Shown: positions 22,602 to 31,300, counted from the stretch's first letter. The stretch: DNA of 39,313 nucleotides from DATHWB01 sp040902855 (GCA_040902855.1 JBBDWN010000044.1:1-39313); one strand, 5' to 3'. Made by a program: numbers and translations. The notes: generated by a model not told the origin, from the sequence alone.

Positions 22602-23474
22602 TCAGAGCCAGTCGATCAGCGCTTCTGCCAGTTCCACACCTGCGTCTTCCTGGACGAAATGTCCGGCACGGGGGATCGTCCGGTGCGGTTGTCGGCGAGC
22701 ACCCGGCATCAGCTTCTGGAAAGGCCGCTCTCCGCCGGCGGTGATCGGATCGCTGTCGCTGAACAGCGTCAGAACCCCTCCTTCCCAGGCGCTGAGCGTC
22801 TGCCAGGCCCTCCGATTGGCTTCGGCTTCGGGGTCGTCAGGCCGTGTCGGTACGAGCGACGGCATCGCTCTCGGGGCGGCCTTGAAACGTTCGTCGGGGA
22901 AAGGAGCGTCGTAGGCGGCGATCGTTTCGGGGGTGAGCGAGTTGACCACGCCCCCGGCCACGATCGAGCCGACGGCGAACTCGGGGGAGGTCCGGGCAAA
23001 CTCCTGCCACGCGAAGAAGGCATCCGGCATCGTGTGATCTCCGGTCGGCAGCCCGGTGTTGGATACCACCAATCGGGAAAATCGCTCTGGACGGTTCGCC
23101 AGGACCCGCAGTCCGATGAGGCCACCCCAATCCTGGCCGAACAGCGTCACGTCTTCGACCTCCATGGCATCGAACCACCCTGTCATCCACGCCACGTGCC
23201 GGGCGAAAGTGTGGTCGACGATCGAAGCCGGCTTGTCGGAGCGGCCGAAACCGACCAGGTCGGGAGCGAGTACTCGAAGTCCTGCGGCAACGAGCGGCGG
23301 AATCATCTTGCGATAGAGATAGGACCAAGTCGGTTCACCATGCATGAGGAGCACGACCGGGCCGGTCCCGACGTCGACCGTGACAATGCCCACCCCGCCG
23401 AACTCCACTCTCCGGGTGGGGAAGTCGAAGCCGAGAGCTTCGAATCGATGTTCGGGGGTTGCCAGCAGGTCCAT
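22602..23474 (-). CDS. Haloalkane dehalogenase, subfamily I (DhlA-like)
   Basis: 290 aa from the ATG at 23474; the open frame continues far upstream, but that part is antisense to the exchanger gene. Motifs are of the DhlA branch: MHGEPTWSYLYRKMIP (E47 instead of the HLD-II Asn), GQDWGGLIGL (nucleophile D115, W116), FSDSDPIT (likely acid D242) and GHFVQEDAG (base H272). The conserved GHFVQEDAG, HGEPTWSYLYR and the Asp-His-Asp arrangement make another alpha/beta hydrolase less likely. It is followed by the HLD-II gene 48 nt downstream. The message is probably leaderless. Confidence 0.88.
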   Translation of the reverse strand: MDLLATPEHRFEALGFDFPTRRVEFGGVGIVTVDVGTGPVVLLMHGEPTWSYLYRKMIPPLVAAGLRVLAPDLVGFGRSDKPASIVDHTFARHVAWMTGWFDAMEVEDVTLFGQDWGGLIGLRVLANRPERFSRLVVSNTGLPTGDHTMPDAFFAWQEFARTSPEFAVGSIVAGGVVNSLTPETIAAYDAPFPDERFKAAPRAMPSLVPTRPDDPEAEANRRAWQTLSAWEGGVLTLFSDSDPITAGGERPFQKLMPGARRQPHRTIPRAGHFVQEDAGVELAEALIDWL

Positions 23475-23480
23475 CTGTCG

Positions 23481-23502
23481 ACGGTACCAAGGCCACGCTC
23501 CC
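23481..23502 (-). promoter_or_regulatory. Promoter of the HLD-I gene (leaderless)
   Basis: On the minus strand TACCGT (23481-23486) ends 6 nt before the ATG at 23474. A TCGACA -35-like box lies 16 nt further upstream (to about 23508). Confidence 0.45.
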
Positions 23503-23545
23503 TGTCGACATCGAACCGAACGGCGGACTCGGGCCCTCGATCGTT

Positions 23546-23551
23546 TACGGT
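23546..23551 (+). promoter_or_regulatory. -10 box of the cation exchanger gene
   Basis: TACGGT lies 8 nt before the GTG at 23560. It diverges from the HLD-I promoter within an 85-bp intergenic region. Confidence 0.4.
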
Positions 23552-23559
23552 ATCCCGCC

Positions 23560-24507
23560 GTGGATCTGTCCCTCGTCTCCGTGCTGCAGGTCGTCGGCGG
23601 GTTGGTGCTTCTCACCTTCGCCGCCGACCGCCTGGTGCTGGCCGCCGCCCGCCTGTCCCGGCGGTCGGGTTTGTCGCCGGTACTCATCGGAGCGGTGGTG
23701 GTCGGGCTCGGCACATCGCTGCCCGAAATGCTGGTATCGGGTCTCGCCGCCGCCGAGCCGAACGGAATGGATCTGGCGCTCGGCAACATCGTCGGGTCGA
23801 ACATCGCCAACATCGCCCTCGTGCTCGGACTGAGCGTTGTCCTCTCCCCGATCGTCGGCCAGGGCCGGATCCTCCGTCGCGAAGGGGGCCTCATGCTGGC
23901 CGGGATGCTGGCTCTCGTCGCCTTCGCCTGGGACGGGGTCCTGACGCTCCCGGAGGGCATCTTCCTCGGCGTCGGACTGTTGGTGGCGCTCACCCTCCTG
24001 GTGATCTGGTCCTCGCAAGAAGGAGCGGCTGACATCGACCTCGACGAGATCGGCAAGGACGAGGACATCAGAGCCGGGGTCGAGACCATGTTCGGCATCG
24101 GATCGCTCGGCATCACGCTGCTCGGCGCACGACTCCTCGTCACCGGTGCCGAGGAAGTGGCGCTGGAGTTGGGAATCTCCGAGGCTCTGATCGGGCTGAC
24201 GCTGGTCGCAGTCGGGACCTCGCTGCCGGAACTCGCCACGGCGCTGGCGGCGGCACGACGCAAGGAGAACGACCTCGTGCTGGGAAACGTCCTGGGGTCG
24301 AATCTCTTCAACGCCCTCGGTGTGGGGGCCGTCACGGGAATTGTCGGGAACGGGGCCCCCTTCGTCGACGATTTCGGCCCGAGCCTCGTCGTGATGATGG
24401 GCGTCGCCGTATTGGCCGGAGTGCTGGCCACGATCGGAAACCGACTGGATCGCTGGCAGGGGGCGGTGCTGATCGCCTCCTATCCGGTCCTGCTGTTCCT
24501 CATCTGA
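23560..24507 (+). CDS. Calcium/sodium antiporter (CaCA superfamily, YrbG-like)
   Basis: 315 aa from the GTG at 23560. About ten membrane helices in two inverted repeats. Both alpha-repeats carry the ion-binding signature: VGLGTSLPEMLVSG with LALGNIVGSNIANI in the first half, and VAVGTSLPELATALAAARR with LVLGNVLGSNLFNA in the second. An acidic cytoplasmic loop (IDLDEIGKDEDI) lies between them. It exchanges Na+ or H+ for Ca2+ across the membrane. The frame stays open upstream, but that part lies antisense to HLD-I. The stop is 6 bp from the convergent argH stop. Confidence 0.9.
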   Translation: MDLSLVSVLQVVGGLVLLTFAADRLVLAAARLSRRSGLSPVLIGAVVVGLGTSLPEMLVSGLAAAEPNGMDLALGNIVGSNIANIALVLGLSVVLSPIVGQGRILRREGGLMLAGMLALVAFAWDGVLTLPEGIFLGVGLLVALTLLVIWSSQEGAADIDLDEIGKDEDIRAGVETMFGIGSLGITLLGARLLVTGAEEVALELGISEALIGLTLVAVGTSLPELATALAAARRKENDLVLGNVLGSNLFNALGVGAVTGIVGNGAPFVDDFGPSLVVMMGVAVLAGVLATIGNRLDRWQGAVLIASYPVLLFLI

Positions 24508-24513
24508 AGAGCT

Positions 24514-25863
24514 TCACAGCAGTCGACGCAGCGCTTCGGCCTGTCGATGGACCGACTCGACCGATCCTCCCCCCTGTGAGACGCGACGGCGGACCGAATC
24601 GTCCACATCGATGCGGCCGAGGTCCGACTCCTCGAAACGGGGGTCGGCGGCGGCCAGGTCGGCCGGGGTGGCGGCGTCGAGGGCACGCTCGTCGGCCACC
24701 AGCAGTGCCACGAGCCGACCGACGGCGTGGTGCGCCTCACGGAAGGGAACGCCCCGTTCGACGAGCGCCTCGGCGAGGTCGAGGGCGGTCACCCAGGGCG
24801 AAGCGGGCGGAGGGTTGAACTCGGCTGATCTCAGCATCGCCGTCAGCGCAGCGAGGGTCCCGCCGAGCAGGTCGTCGGCGGCGAACAGGTACGTCTTGTC
24901 CTCCTGCAGGTCCCGGTTGTAGGTGAGCGGAAGCCCCTTCTGGAGGGTGAGGATCGAGGTGAGCGCCCCGATGGCACCTGCTGTCCGCCCCCGAGCCAGT
25001 TCGGCGATGTCAGGGTTCTTCTTCTGTGGGAGAGCAGAGCTGCCGGTCGTGAAGTCGTCGCCGAAGCGAACCCAGCCGAATTCGGTGCTCGACCAGAGGA
25101 CGAGTTCTTCGGAGAGCCGAGAGAGATGGACCATCGCCTGGGTGGCGCACCAGATGTGCTCGGCGACGAGGTCGCGCGAGCCGACCGCGTCCATCGAGTT
25201 GGCGAACACCACGTCGAAGCCGAGCGCCCGAGCCGTGTTCCCCGGTTCGATGGGGAGGCTGGAGCCTCCGCCGGCACCTGCTCCCAACGGCGACACTCCC
25301 AGCCGCCCGGCCAGATCCTCGAACCGCGATCGATCGCGCAGCGCCATCCACGCATAGGCCAGGAGATGGTGGCCGAGCGGGACCGCCTGTGCCTGCTGGA
25401 GGTGGGTGTACGAGGGAACGATCGTGTCGGCGTGTCGTTCGGCGAGCGCCACCAGCGTGTGCGCGAACTCGGTGAGCTGCCGCTCCCGTTCAGTTGCCAT
25501 CCTCCGCATATAGAGCCGGACATCGAGGGCCACCTGGTCGTTGCGGGAACGCCCGGTGTGGAGCGTGCGACCGACGTCACCCACGACTTCGATCAGACGA
25601 CGCTCGACAGCCGAGTGGACATCCTCGTCGGTGTCGAGAAATGCGAACGACGAGTCCTCTGCCTCGGCGAGGATCGTCGCCAGCCCCTCGATGAGTCTCC
25701 CAACGTCTTCGAGCGGCACCAGCCCGACGTCGCCCAGCATCGAGACATGGGCCATCGAACCGCGTATGTCGTCGGGGAGCAGCCGCCGGTCGTCGTCGGT
25801 GACGGTGTACTCCCAGAGGATCCGGTCCGGCTCAGAGCTGAACCGGCCACCCCAGAGGGTCAC
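24514..25863 (-). CDS. argH: Argininosuccinate lyase
   Basis: 449 aa. Typical start LWGGRFSSEPD. DVHSAVERRL, LHTGRSRNDQVALD, YTHLQQAQAVPLGHHLLAY (H154) and the fumarase/aspartase-superfamily signature GSSALPQKKNP (274-284, catalytic Ser275) are all present. It cleaves argininosuccinate to arginine and fumarate, the last step of the pathway. GTG start overlaps the argG stop by 4 bp (GTGA). It is the last gene of argR-argG-argH. Confidence 0.97.
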   Translation of the reverse strand: MTLWGGRFSSEPDRILWEYTVTDDDRRLLPDDIRGSMAHVSMLGDVGLVPLEDVGRLIEGLATILAEAEDSSFAFLDTDEDVHSAVERRLIEVVGDVGRTLHTGRSRNDQVALDVRLYMRRMATERERQLTEFAHTLVALAERHADTIVPSYTHLQQAQAVPLGHHLLAYAWMALRDRSRFEDLAGRLGVSPLGAGAGGGSSLPIEPGNTARALGFDVVFANSMDAVGSRDLVAEHIWCATQAMVHLSRLSEELVLWSSTEFGWVRFGDDFTTGSSALPQKKNPDIAELARGRTAGAIGALTSILTLQKGLPLTYNRDLQEDKTYLFAADDLLGGTLAALTAMLRSAEFNPPPASPWVTALDLAEALVERGVPFREAHHAVGRLVALLVADERALDAATPADLAAADPRFEESDLGRIDVDDSVRRRVSQGGGSVESVHRQAEALRRLL

Positions 25864-27062
25864 TCACCTTCTCCCAGCCGCGACTCGGCGAGCCGGCGCA
25901 GCCGGAGGGCGTTGAGACGGATGAACCCTTCGGCGTCAGCCTGGTTGTAGACGTCATCCTCCTCGAACGTCACCGTCGCCTGGTCGTAGAGGGCGTGGCG
26001 TGCCGACCTCCGGCCTTCGATCGCGCAGCTGCCCTTGTACAGCTTGAGGCGCGTCTCGCCGTTGACCCGCTTTTGGATGTCGTCCATGAACGCCTGCAGC
26101 GCCTCGCGCTCCGGGGCGAACCAGAAGCCGTTGTAGACCATCTCGGCGTAACGGGGAACCAGCTCGTCACGCAGATGGGCGACCTCGCGATCGAGCGTGA
26201 TCGACTCGACGCCACGGTGGGCGTGGTGCAGGAGCGTCGCTCCCGGCGTCTCGTACACACCACGGCTCTTCATCCCCACGAAGCGATTCTCCACGATGTC
26301 GACCCGACCGATCCCGTGCGCCCCGGCGATGGTGTTCGCCTTGGTGAGGAGTTCGACCGGAGCCAGCTCTTCGCCGTCGATGGCGACCGGAGTTCCCTTT
26401 TCGAAGGCGACCGTGACCCACTGCGGCTCGTCGGGGGCCTGCTCGGGGTCGACCGTCATCCGGAACATCCCGGCAGGAGGCGACTCCCAGGGATCCTCCA
26501 GAATTCCTCCCTCGTAGGACACGTGCATGAGGTTGGCGTCCATCGAATACGGCTTCTCGGGTGTGACCGGGACCGAGATTCCTCGGGCCTCGGCATAGGC
26601 GACGCAGTCGGCCCGTCCCCGCAGCTTCCATTCGCGCCACGGAGCGATGACCTTGATGTTGGGGTTGATGGCGTAGGCCGCCAGCTCGAAACGGACCTGG
26701 TCGTTGCCCTTGCCCGTGGCACCGTGGGCGATGGCGTCGGCCCCGACCCGCTCCGCGGTCCGCATCATCCCTTGCGTGATGATCGGCCGAGCGAGGGAAG
26801 TCCCCATCAGGTAGTAGCTCTCGTAGGTGGCATTGGCCCGGATCGCCGGGAACACGGCATCGCGGACGAACTCCTCGGTGAGGTCTTCGACGACGGCCTC
26901 GACCGCGCCGGTGGCGATCGCCTTGTCCTTGGCCTCTGCCACCTCATCGCCCTGGCCGACATCGGCGGTGTAGGCGACGACATCGGCCGAGTATTCCTCC
27001 CGCAGCCACGTGAGGATGACCGAGGTGTCGAGTCCGCCCGAGTAGGCGAGGACGACTTTCAT
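25860..27062 (-). CDS. argG: Argininosuccinate synthase
   Basis: 400 aa. ATP pyrophosphatase P-loop AYSGGLDTSVILTWL (6-20) at the N-terminus. It also has the conserved GATGKGNDQVRFE, TPEKPYSMDANLMHVSYEGG and GIGRVDIVENRFVGMKSRG blocks. It joins citrulline and aspartate with ATP. It overlaps argR by 4 bp upstream (ATGA) and argH by 4 bp downstream, so the three are translationally coupled. Confidence 0.97.
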   Translation of the reverse strand: MKVVLAYSGGLDTSVILTWLREEYSADVVAYTADVGQGDEVAEAKDKAIATGAVEAVVEDLTEEFVRDAVFPAIRANATYESYYLMGTSLARPIITQGMMRTAERVGADAIAHGATGKGNDQVRFELAAYAINPNIKVIAPWREWKLRGRADCVAYAEARGISVPVTPEKPYSMDANLMHVSYEGGILEDPWESPPAGMFRMTVDPEQAPDEPQWVTVAFEKGTPVAIDGEELAPVELLTKANTIAGAHGIGRVDIVENRFVGMKSRGVYETPGATLLHHAHRGVESITLDREVAHLRDELVPRYAEMVYNGFWFAPEREALQAFMDDIQKRVNGETRLKLYKGSCAIEGRRSARHALYDQATVTFEEDDVYNQADAEGFIRLNALRLRRLAESRLGEGE

Positions 27063-27511
27063 GCGTTCGCTCCGATCTTTTCGAGTCTTGCTGCCAGCGC
27101 CGGTCCGCCGTCTGCGACGGTGCTGATGACGAGGATCGTGTCGTCTCCTCCTACCGACCCCAGGACGTCTGTCAGCGCGGCTCCGTCGATGGCAGAGGCG
27201 ACCACCATCGCCGCACCCGGAGGCGTCTTCATGACGACGATGTTGCCGCTGGACTGGATCGATTCGACGAATTCGTCGATCGTGCGGCCCAGGTAGGCGA
27301 CTGCTTCGTCCGGATCGCCCCGCTCACCGATCCGATAGTGATCGTCGTTCGCTTTCGTCGCACCGATCACCGCCAGATCGCGCGACACGGTGGCCTGGGT
27401 GACCGACATTCCCCTCGCTTCGAGGAGTTCGACGAGCTCTGCCTGGCTGGTGACTGCCTGATCGAGGATGAGATTGCGTATCACGCGGCGTCGCGCCGCT
27501 GTCGTTGACAT
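27059..27511 (-). CDS. argR: Arginine repressor
   Basis: 150 aa from the ATG at 27511. The winged-helix DNA-binding domain includes SQAELVELLEARGMSVTQATVSRDLAVIGATK. The C-terminal hexamerisation and arginine-binding domain includes the SGNIVVMKTPPGAA block and GGDDTILVIS. It represses arginine biosynthesis genes when arginine is abundant. The longer open frame upstream would include the palindrome and -10 region, so the 27511 start is preferred. It heads argR-argG-argH and probably regulates itself. Confidence 0.95.
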   Translation of the reverse strand: MSTTAARRRVIRNLILDQAVTSQAELVELLEARGMSVTQATVSRDLAVIGATKANDDHYRIGERGDPDEAVAYLGRTIDEFVESIQSSGNIVVMKTPPGAAMVVASAIDGAALTDVLGSVGGDDTILVISTVADGGPALAARLEKIGANA

Positions 27512-27518
27512 GGCATGC

Positions 27519-27524
27519 AGCATA
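27519..27524 (-). promoter_or_regulatory. -10 box of argR-argG-argH (leaderless)
   Basis: On the minus strand TATGCT ends 7 nt before the ATG at 27511. It overlaps the palindrome at 27522-27537. Confidence 0.5.
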
Positions 27525-27537
27525 CGCATATGCGTAT
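27522..27537. promoter_or_regulatory. Candidate ArgR operator (ARG box)
   Basis: ATACGCATATGCGTAT is a perfect 16-bp palindrome centred about 18 bp upstream of argR and overlapping its -10 box. Length, AT-rich centre and position fit an autoregulatory ARG box. It also lies between argR and the divergent CNNM/CBS gene, so it could affect both. Confidence 0.55.
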
Positions 27538-27600
27538 ACGGGTGCCAACCGGCTCTGCCAACCGGACCGATAAGCTGCACCGACCGATGGAGACGCGCCG

Positions 27601-28923
27601 CTGAATCCGTATTGGGCTCTCGCTCTGGTCGCCGCGCTCATCGCCGCCAACGGCTTGTTCGTGGCGGCCGAATTTTCCCTGATCTCGGTGCGGCGCGGAA
27701 GTCTCGTGGCCCTGGCGAAAGAGGGGAGCCGACGGGCGGCCACCGCCCTGCGGGAATTGGATCGCGCCTCTTTCATGCTCTCCGGAGCCCAGTTCGGCAT
27801 CACCGCCACCAGCCTGGTCGTCGGATTCCTGGCAGAGGCGGCAGTGGGCGACGGCGTGATCCGGCCGGTGCTCGAACTGTTCTCGCTGTCAGAAGACGCC
27901 GCCACCCCCATCGCGCTCACGCTGGCCTTCCTCATCTCGACAGTCGTCCAGATGCTCTTCGGCGAACTCGCCCCGAAGAACCTCGCCCTCGCCATCCCCG
28001 TCAAGATGTCGCTGTTCGTCGCCTATCCGATCCACTGGTTCGGCAGCGGCTTCGGCCCGATCATCCGGGTCTTCGACGGCACGGCGGGCTGGGTCACGAA
28101 GCGGGTGTTCCGAGTCGACGTGTCGGAGGAACGTCAGGGCGGTCACTCACCCGAAGAGCTCGCCCGGATCATCGTCGCCTCCCAGGAGGAGGGTCAACTC
28201 TCGCGAGATCAGGGAGAGTTGCTCACCCGAGCCGTCGAACTCGGTCAGCGGCGGGTCTACGAGGTGATGGTGCCGCGCACGAGAGTGACGTTCCTCGACG
28301 GCGACGACCCGGTCGACGCCCTCCGGCTCGCCGCTCGCGAAACGGGTCACTCCCGGTTCCCCGTCGTGGGAGAGACCGATGACGACATCCTCGGCACGGT
28401 TCACATCAAGGATCTGCTGTCGGTTCCTGCCGATCAGCGGGAGCTCGCCGTCCTGCGGTCGATCGCCAGCCCCGCCCTCATCGTGCCCGACACCGACAGA
28501 CTGCGACCCCTGCTCTCCAAGATGCGCCAGTCGCACCGGACGTTCGCAGTGGTCGCCGACGAGTACGGCGGGGTTGCCGGAATCGTGACCCTGGAAGACG
28601 TCGTCGAAGAGCTCGTCGGTGAAATCGAGGACGAGTTCGACTCCAAGGCCCAGCCCATCCGGGCCACGTCAGACGGCGGGTACCTCTTCGATGGGACGGT
28701 CCGGGCCGAGGATGCCGAAGTCACGCTCGGTTGCGAGCTCCCCGAAGGTGGCTACGAGACGATCGCCGGTTTCCTCATCTCCACGCTCGAACGGATACCG
28801 GCCGAGGGCGAGTTCGTAGACGTGGAGCGTTGGCGGCTCCGAGCCGTTGACATTGACGGCCTGCGGGTGGTCACGATCTCCGCCCAGCCCGTCGGGGCCA
28901 CCGATGACGGGGCCGAACGATGA
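27601..28923 (+). CDS. CNNM/CBS-domain membrane protein (HlyC/CorC family), unusual start
   Basis: About 440 aa if it begins at 27601. The family's first membrane helix reads NPYWALALVAALIAANG then LFVAAEFSL, but the only in-frame candidates are CTG at 27601 and TTG at 27655, the latter inside the helix. DUF21/CNNM core (SGAQFGITATSL, FGELAPKNLAL), two CBS repeats (MVPRTRVTFLDGDD through HIKDLL; ADEYGGVAGIVTLEDVVEELVGE split over the second) and a C-terminal CorC_HlyC domain (VDVERWRLRAVDID) follow. Probably Mg/Co efflux or ion homeostasis. Its 3' end overlaps the next, paralogous gene by 4 bp. A frameshift near 27600 is possible. Confidence 0.8.
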   Translation: MNPYWALALVAALIAANGLFVAAEFSLISVRRGSLVALAKEGSRRAATALRELDRASFMLSGAQFGITATSLVVGFLAEAAVGDGVIRPVLELFSLSEDAATPIALTLAFLISTVVQMLFGELAPKNLALAIPVKMSLFVAYPIHWFGSGFGPIIRVFDGTAGWVTKRVFRVDVSEERQGGHSPEELARIIVASQEEGQLSRDQGELLTRAVELGQRRVYEVMVPRTRVTFLDGDDPVDALRLAARETGHSRFPVVGETDDDILGTVHIKDLLSVPADQRELAVLRSIASPALIVPDTDRLRPLLSKMRQSHRTFAVVADEYGGVAGIVTLEDVVEELVGEIEDEFDSKAQPIRATSDGGYLFDGTVRAEDAEVTLGCELPEGGYETIAGFLISTLERIPAEGEFVDVERWRLRAVDIDGLRVVTISAQPVGATDDGAER

Positions 28924-30254
28924 CGCTCCAACTGGCGGCCGACGCCTCCGATCTCAGCGCCGGATTCGACCCGACCGCCCTTCTGATCGGCCTGGCCCTG
29001 CTCATCGCCAACGGCTTCTTCGTGGCGGCCGAAATCGCGCTCCTCGCCGCCAACCGGGCCCACGTCGAGGAGCTGGCCTCGCAGGGCGATCCCGGCGCCG
29101 TCCGGGCCCTGAAAGCCCTGAGGGAACTGTCGGTCACCTTCTCAGGCGCACAGCTCGGGATCACCATGTGCTCACTGGGGCTCGGGGCCATCGCCGAACC
29201 CGCCCTGGCGTCGCTCTTTCTCGTCTGGTTGGAACCGATCGGGCTCAGCGACACCACCGCCAGCGTGATGGCGTTCGTGGTCGCACTGAGCATCGTGGTC
29301 TTCCTCCACATGGTGGTTGGCGAAATGGTCCCGAAGAACCTGGCGTTGGCGGACGCCGAGCGGCTCTCCGTCCGGCTCTCGCTGCTGTTCGGCTGGTACG
29401 TCAAACTCTTCCGTCCGTTGATCGTGGTGCTGAACGCGGCGGCCAACGGAATCGTCCGTCTGACGGGGGTCCAGCCAGTCGAGGAGATCGGACTCGTCCA
29501 CACCCCGGACGAACTGCGGATGGCGTTGCGCGAGTCGCTGCGCAGCGGACTGATCGCTCCTGGTCAGGTTCGAGTCCTCTCGGCGGTGCTCGCCCTCAGC
29601 GACATCGACGCCGAGTCCGCCATGACACCCCGGATCGACCTGGTGACCGTCGACGAAGGAGACTCCGTCGACGAGATCTTGCGGGTGGCAGCCGAGTCCG
29701 GCCATTCCCGACTGCCAGTCCGCGAGACGGACCTCGATCACATCATCGGAGTCGTCCACGTCAAGGACCTCTTGACCGCCGAGCCGGACGACATCGCCGG
29801 CAAGACTGCCGGAGAGCTTCGCCGGCCGATGCCGGTCGTTCCCGAGTCACGCGATCTCGACCAACTCCTCAACGACATGCGAGCCGAGCGATCGCATCTC
29901 GCTCTCGTCATCGACGAGCACGGGGGAACGGCGGGCGTCCTGACTCTCGAGGACATCCTGGAAGAACTCGTGGGCGAAATCGCCGACGAATTCGACCCGG
30001 CCGAACTGGAGCAGCGGAATCGGGAAGGTGCCTGGGTGGTAGCGGGGACCATGCGGCGGGACGAACTCGAACGGCTGACCGGACTGGAACTTCCCGAGGG
30101 CGAGACCGAGACGGTGTCGGGGGCGATCAGCGAGGCGCTCGGTCGACTTCCCGCCCGCGGCGATCGCGTCGACCACGACGGCTGGACACTTCGGGTCTTG
30201 ACGATGGAGGGCAGGCGGGCCGGACAGGTCGAGGTCGTGGCGCCGACAGACTGA
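28920..30254 (+). CDS. CNNM/CBS-domain membrane protein (HlyC/CorC family), second copy
   Basis: 444 aa with ATG in a 4-bp overlap with the first copy. Same order of parts: four-helix CNNM domain (ANGFFVAAEIALL, FSGAQLGITMCSL, VGEMVPKNLALAD), CBS pair (MTPRIDLVTVDEGD, VHVKDLL, IDEHGGTAGVLTLEDILEE) and a C-terminal CorC_HlyC domain (DRVDHDGWTLRVLTM). The two copies are clearly paralogous but diverged. Such pairs may form heteromers. The substrate (Mg2+, Co2+ or other) is not proven. Ends 7 bp before a convergent gene. Confidence 0.88.
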   Translation: MTLQLAADASDLSAGFDPTALLIGLALLIANGFFVAAEIALLAANRAHVEELASQGDPGAVRALKALRELSVTFSGAQLGITMCSLGLGAIAEPALASLFLVWLEPIGLSDTTASVMAFVVALSIVVFLHMVVGEMVPKNLALADAERLSVRLSLLFGWYVKLFRPLIVVLNAAANGIVRLTGVQPVEEIGLVHTPDELRMALRESLRSGLIAPGQVRVLSAVLALSDIDAESAMTPRIDLVTVDEGDSVDEILRVAAESGHSRLPVRETDLDHIIGVVHVKDLLTAEPDDIAGKTAGELRRPMPVVPESRDLDQLLNDMRAERSHLALVIDEHGGTAGVLTLEDILEELVGEIADEFDPAELEQRNREGAWVVAGTMRRDELERLTGLELPEGETETVSGAISEALGRLPARGDRVDHDGWTLRVLTMEGRRAGQVEVVAPTD

Positions 30255-30261
30255 GTCCTTC

Positions 30262-31293
30262 TCAGCCCAAGGCCTGCCACATGACGAACCGTCCGTCGGC
30301 GTCGACGCCGACCACAGTCGGCAGCGAGGTCCCGTCGAGGAATCCGGTCGGCGTCCCTCCGAATCCACCACTCTTCCACAGGGCGAGCCGCTCCCAGCCG
30401 GAGGCCGAAGCGACCCAGGCCGAGTCCGCAGACCAGTCGTAGACGGCCAATCGCCCTCCCCAGGAGACGGTGGGACCGATGGGAGCCCCTTCCAGCCGCA
30501 CCAGGCCGTCGTCACCCCGGTACTCGTGGATGCCCTTCGATACCGAGGCGCCGACTGCATACACCCCGCCGGCCTCCACCAGTCCGGCGTAACCCGTCCC
30601 GAGTGGCCGCCAGTTCACCCCGCCGTCGGAGGTCACGTGGATCGCTCCCGCGTTGTCGAGGACGACGAGACCTTCGTCCGTGCTCGCCGCGTCGGTCACG
30701 ACCCCGGGGAGCTGGATCCGGCGTGAGTCAGGACCGGAGACAACCGCGAGAGGCCGATCGACGTCGAACACGACGACATCGCCCTGGTGCGCCGCGACCA
30801 CTCCGGCTCGCACCCCGAACACCGTGTGTGCCCCACCGAAGCGGCCGGCGACGTCGAACTCGAACATGACTGTGCGATCCCCGGTGACGCCGACGATGAG
30901 GAAGCCGTCATCGACTACCGCCCCGACGCCCGGTGCGATCTCGATCGACAGTGGCAGACCGAGCAGGGGGCGCCAGACGCCGTCTCGGAGGATGCTGGCG
31001 GGCCACAGTCCGGTGCCGGTGACGGACACCACGGACTGACCGAATCCGACCAGCCGATGCGAGGGGTCGATCTCGATCGGTTCGTCCCACACCCGCGGTG
31101 AGGCGCTCAAAGGCGGTTCGACCGCCGGAGCAGCGTCGGGAGGCGGTGGGACCCGCACCGGCGACTCGGAGAATGCGAGGGAAGGCCAGGTCGCGACGAC
31201 CGCCAGCAGGAGAGCGGCGACTGGTACCAACGGCGTGAGATGACGGCCCCGAACCGGGCTCTGCTCCTCGGCGGTTGGCACCGTGATACTCAT
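30262..31293 (-). CDS. Membrane-anchored beta-propeller-like protein (BNR/Asp-box type)
   Basis: 343 aa from the ATG at 31293. A short cytoplasmic start, MSITVPTAEEQ, is followed by one membrane helix (21-41) and a long extracytoplasmic region of repeating beta-strands rich in Gly, Val and Asp. One clear Asp-box is visible, VTSDGGVNWRPL, as in sialidase- and photosystem-assembly-type propellers. No catalytic signature is seen. Third gene of an operon with an EamA transporter and a larger paralog sharing the N-terminal pattern MSI-x-x-PTAE. Function unknown. Confidence 0.7.
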   Translation of the reverse strand: MSITVPTAEEQSPVRGRHLTPLVPVAALLLAVVATWPSLAFSESPVRVPPPPDAAPAVEPPLSASPRVWDEPIEIDPSHRLVGFGQSVVSVTGTGLWPASILRDGVWRPLLGLPLSIEIAPGVGAVVDDGFLIVGVTGDRTVMFEFDVAGRFGGAHTVFGVRAGVVAAHQGDVVVFDVDRPLAVVSGPDSRRIQLPGVVTDAASTDEGLVVLDNAGAIHVTSDGGVNWRPLGTGYAGLVEAGGVYAVGASVSKGIHEYRGDDGLVRLEGAPIGPTVSWGGRLAVYDWSADSAWVASASGWERLALWKSGGFGGTPTGFLDGTSLPTVVGVDADGRFVMWQALG

Positions 31294-31300
31294 CGCTCTC

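Noticed and set aside
22218..24032. 604-codon plus-strand frame over the dehalogenases
   Set aside because: Antisense to two genes with intact catalytic residues, and it overlaps the exchanger in the wrong frame.
28847..30442. 531-codon alternative plus-strand frame over the second CNNM/CBS gene
   Set aside because: Arg-rich out-of-frame translation; the annotated frame has all family motifs.
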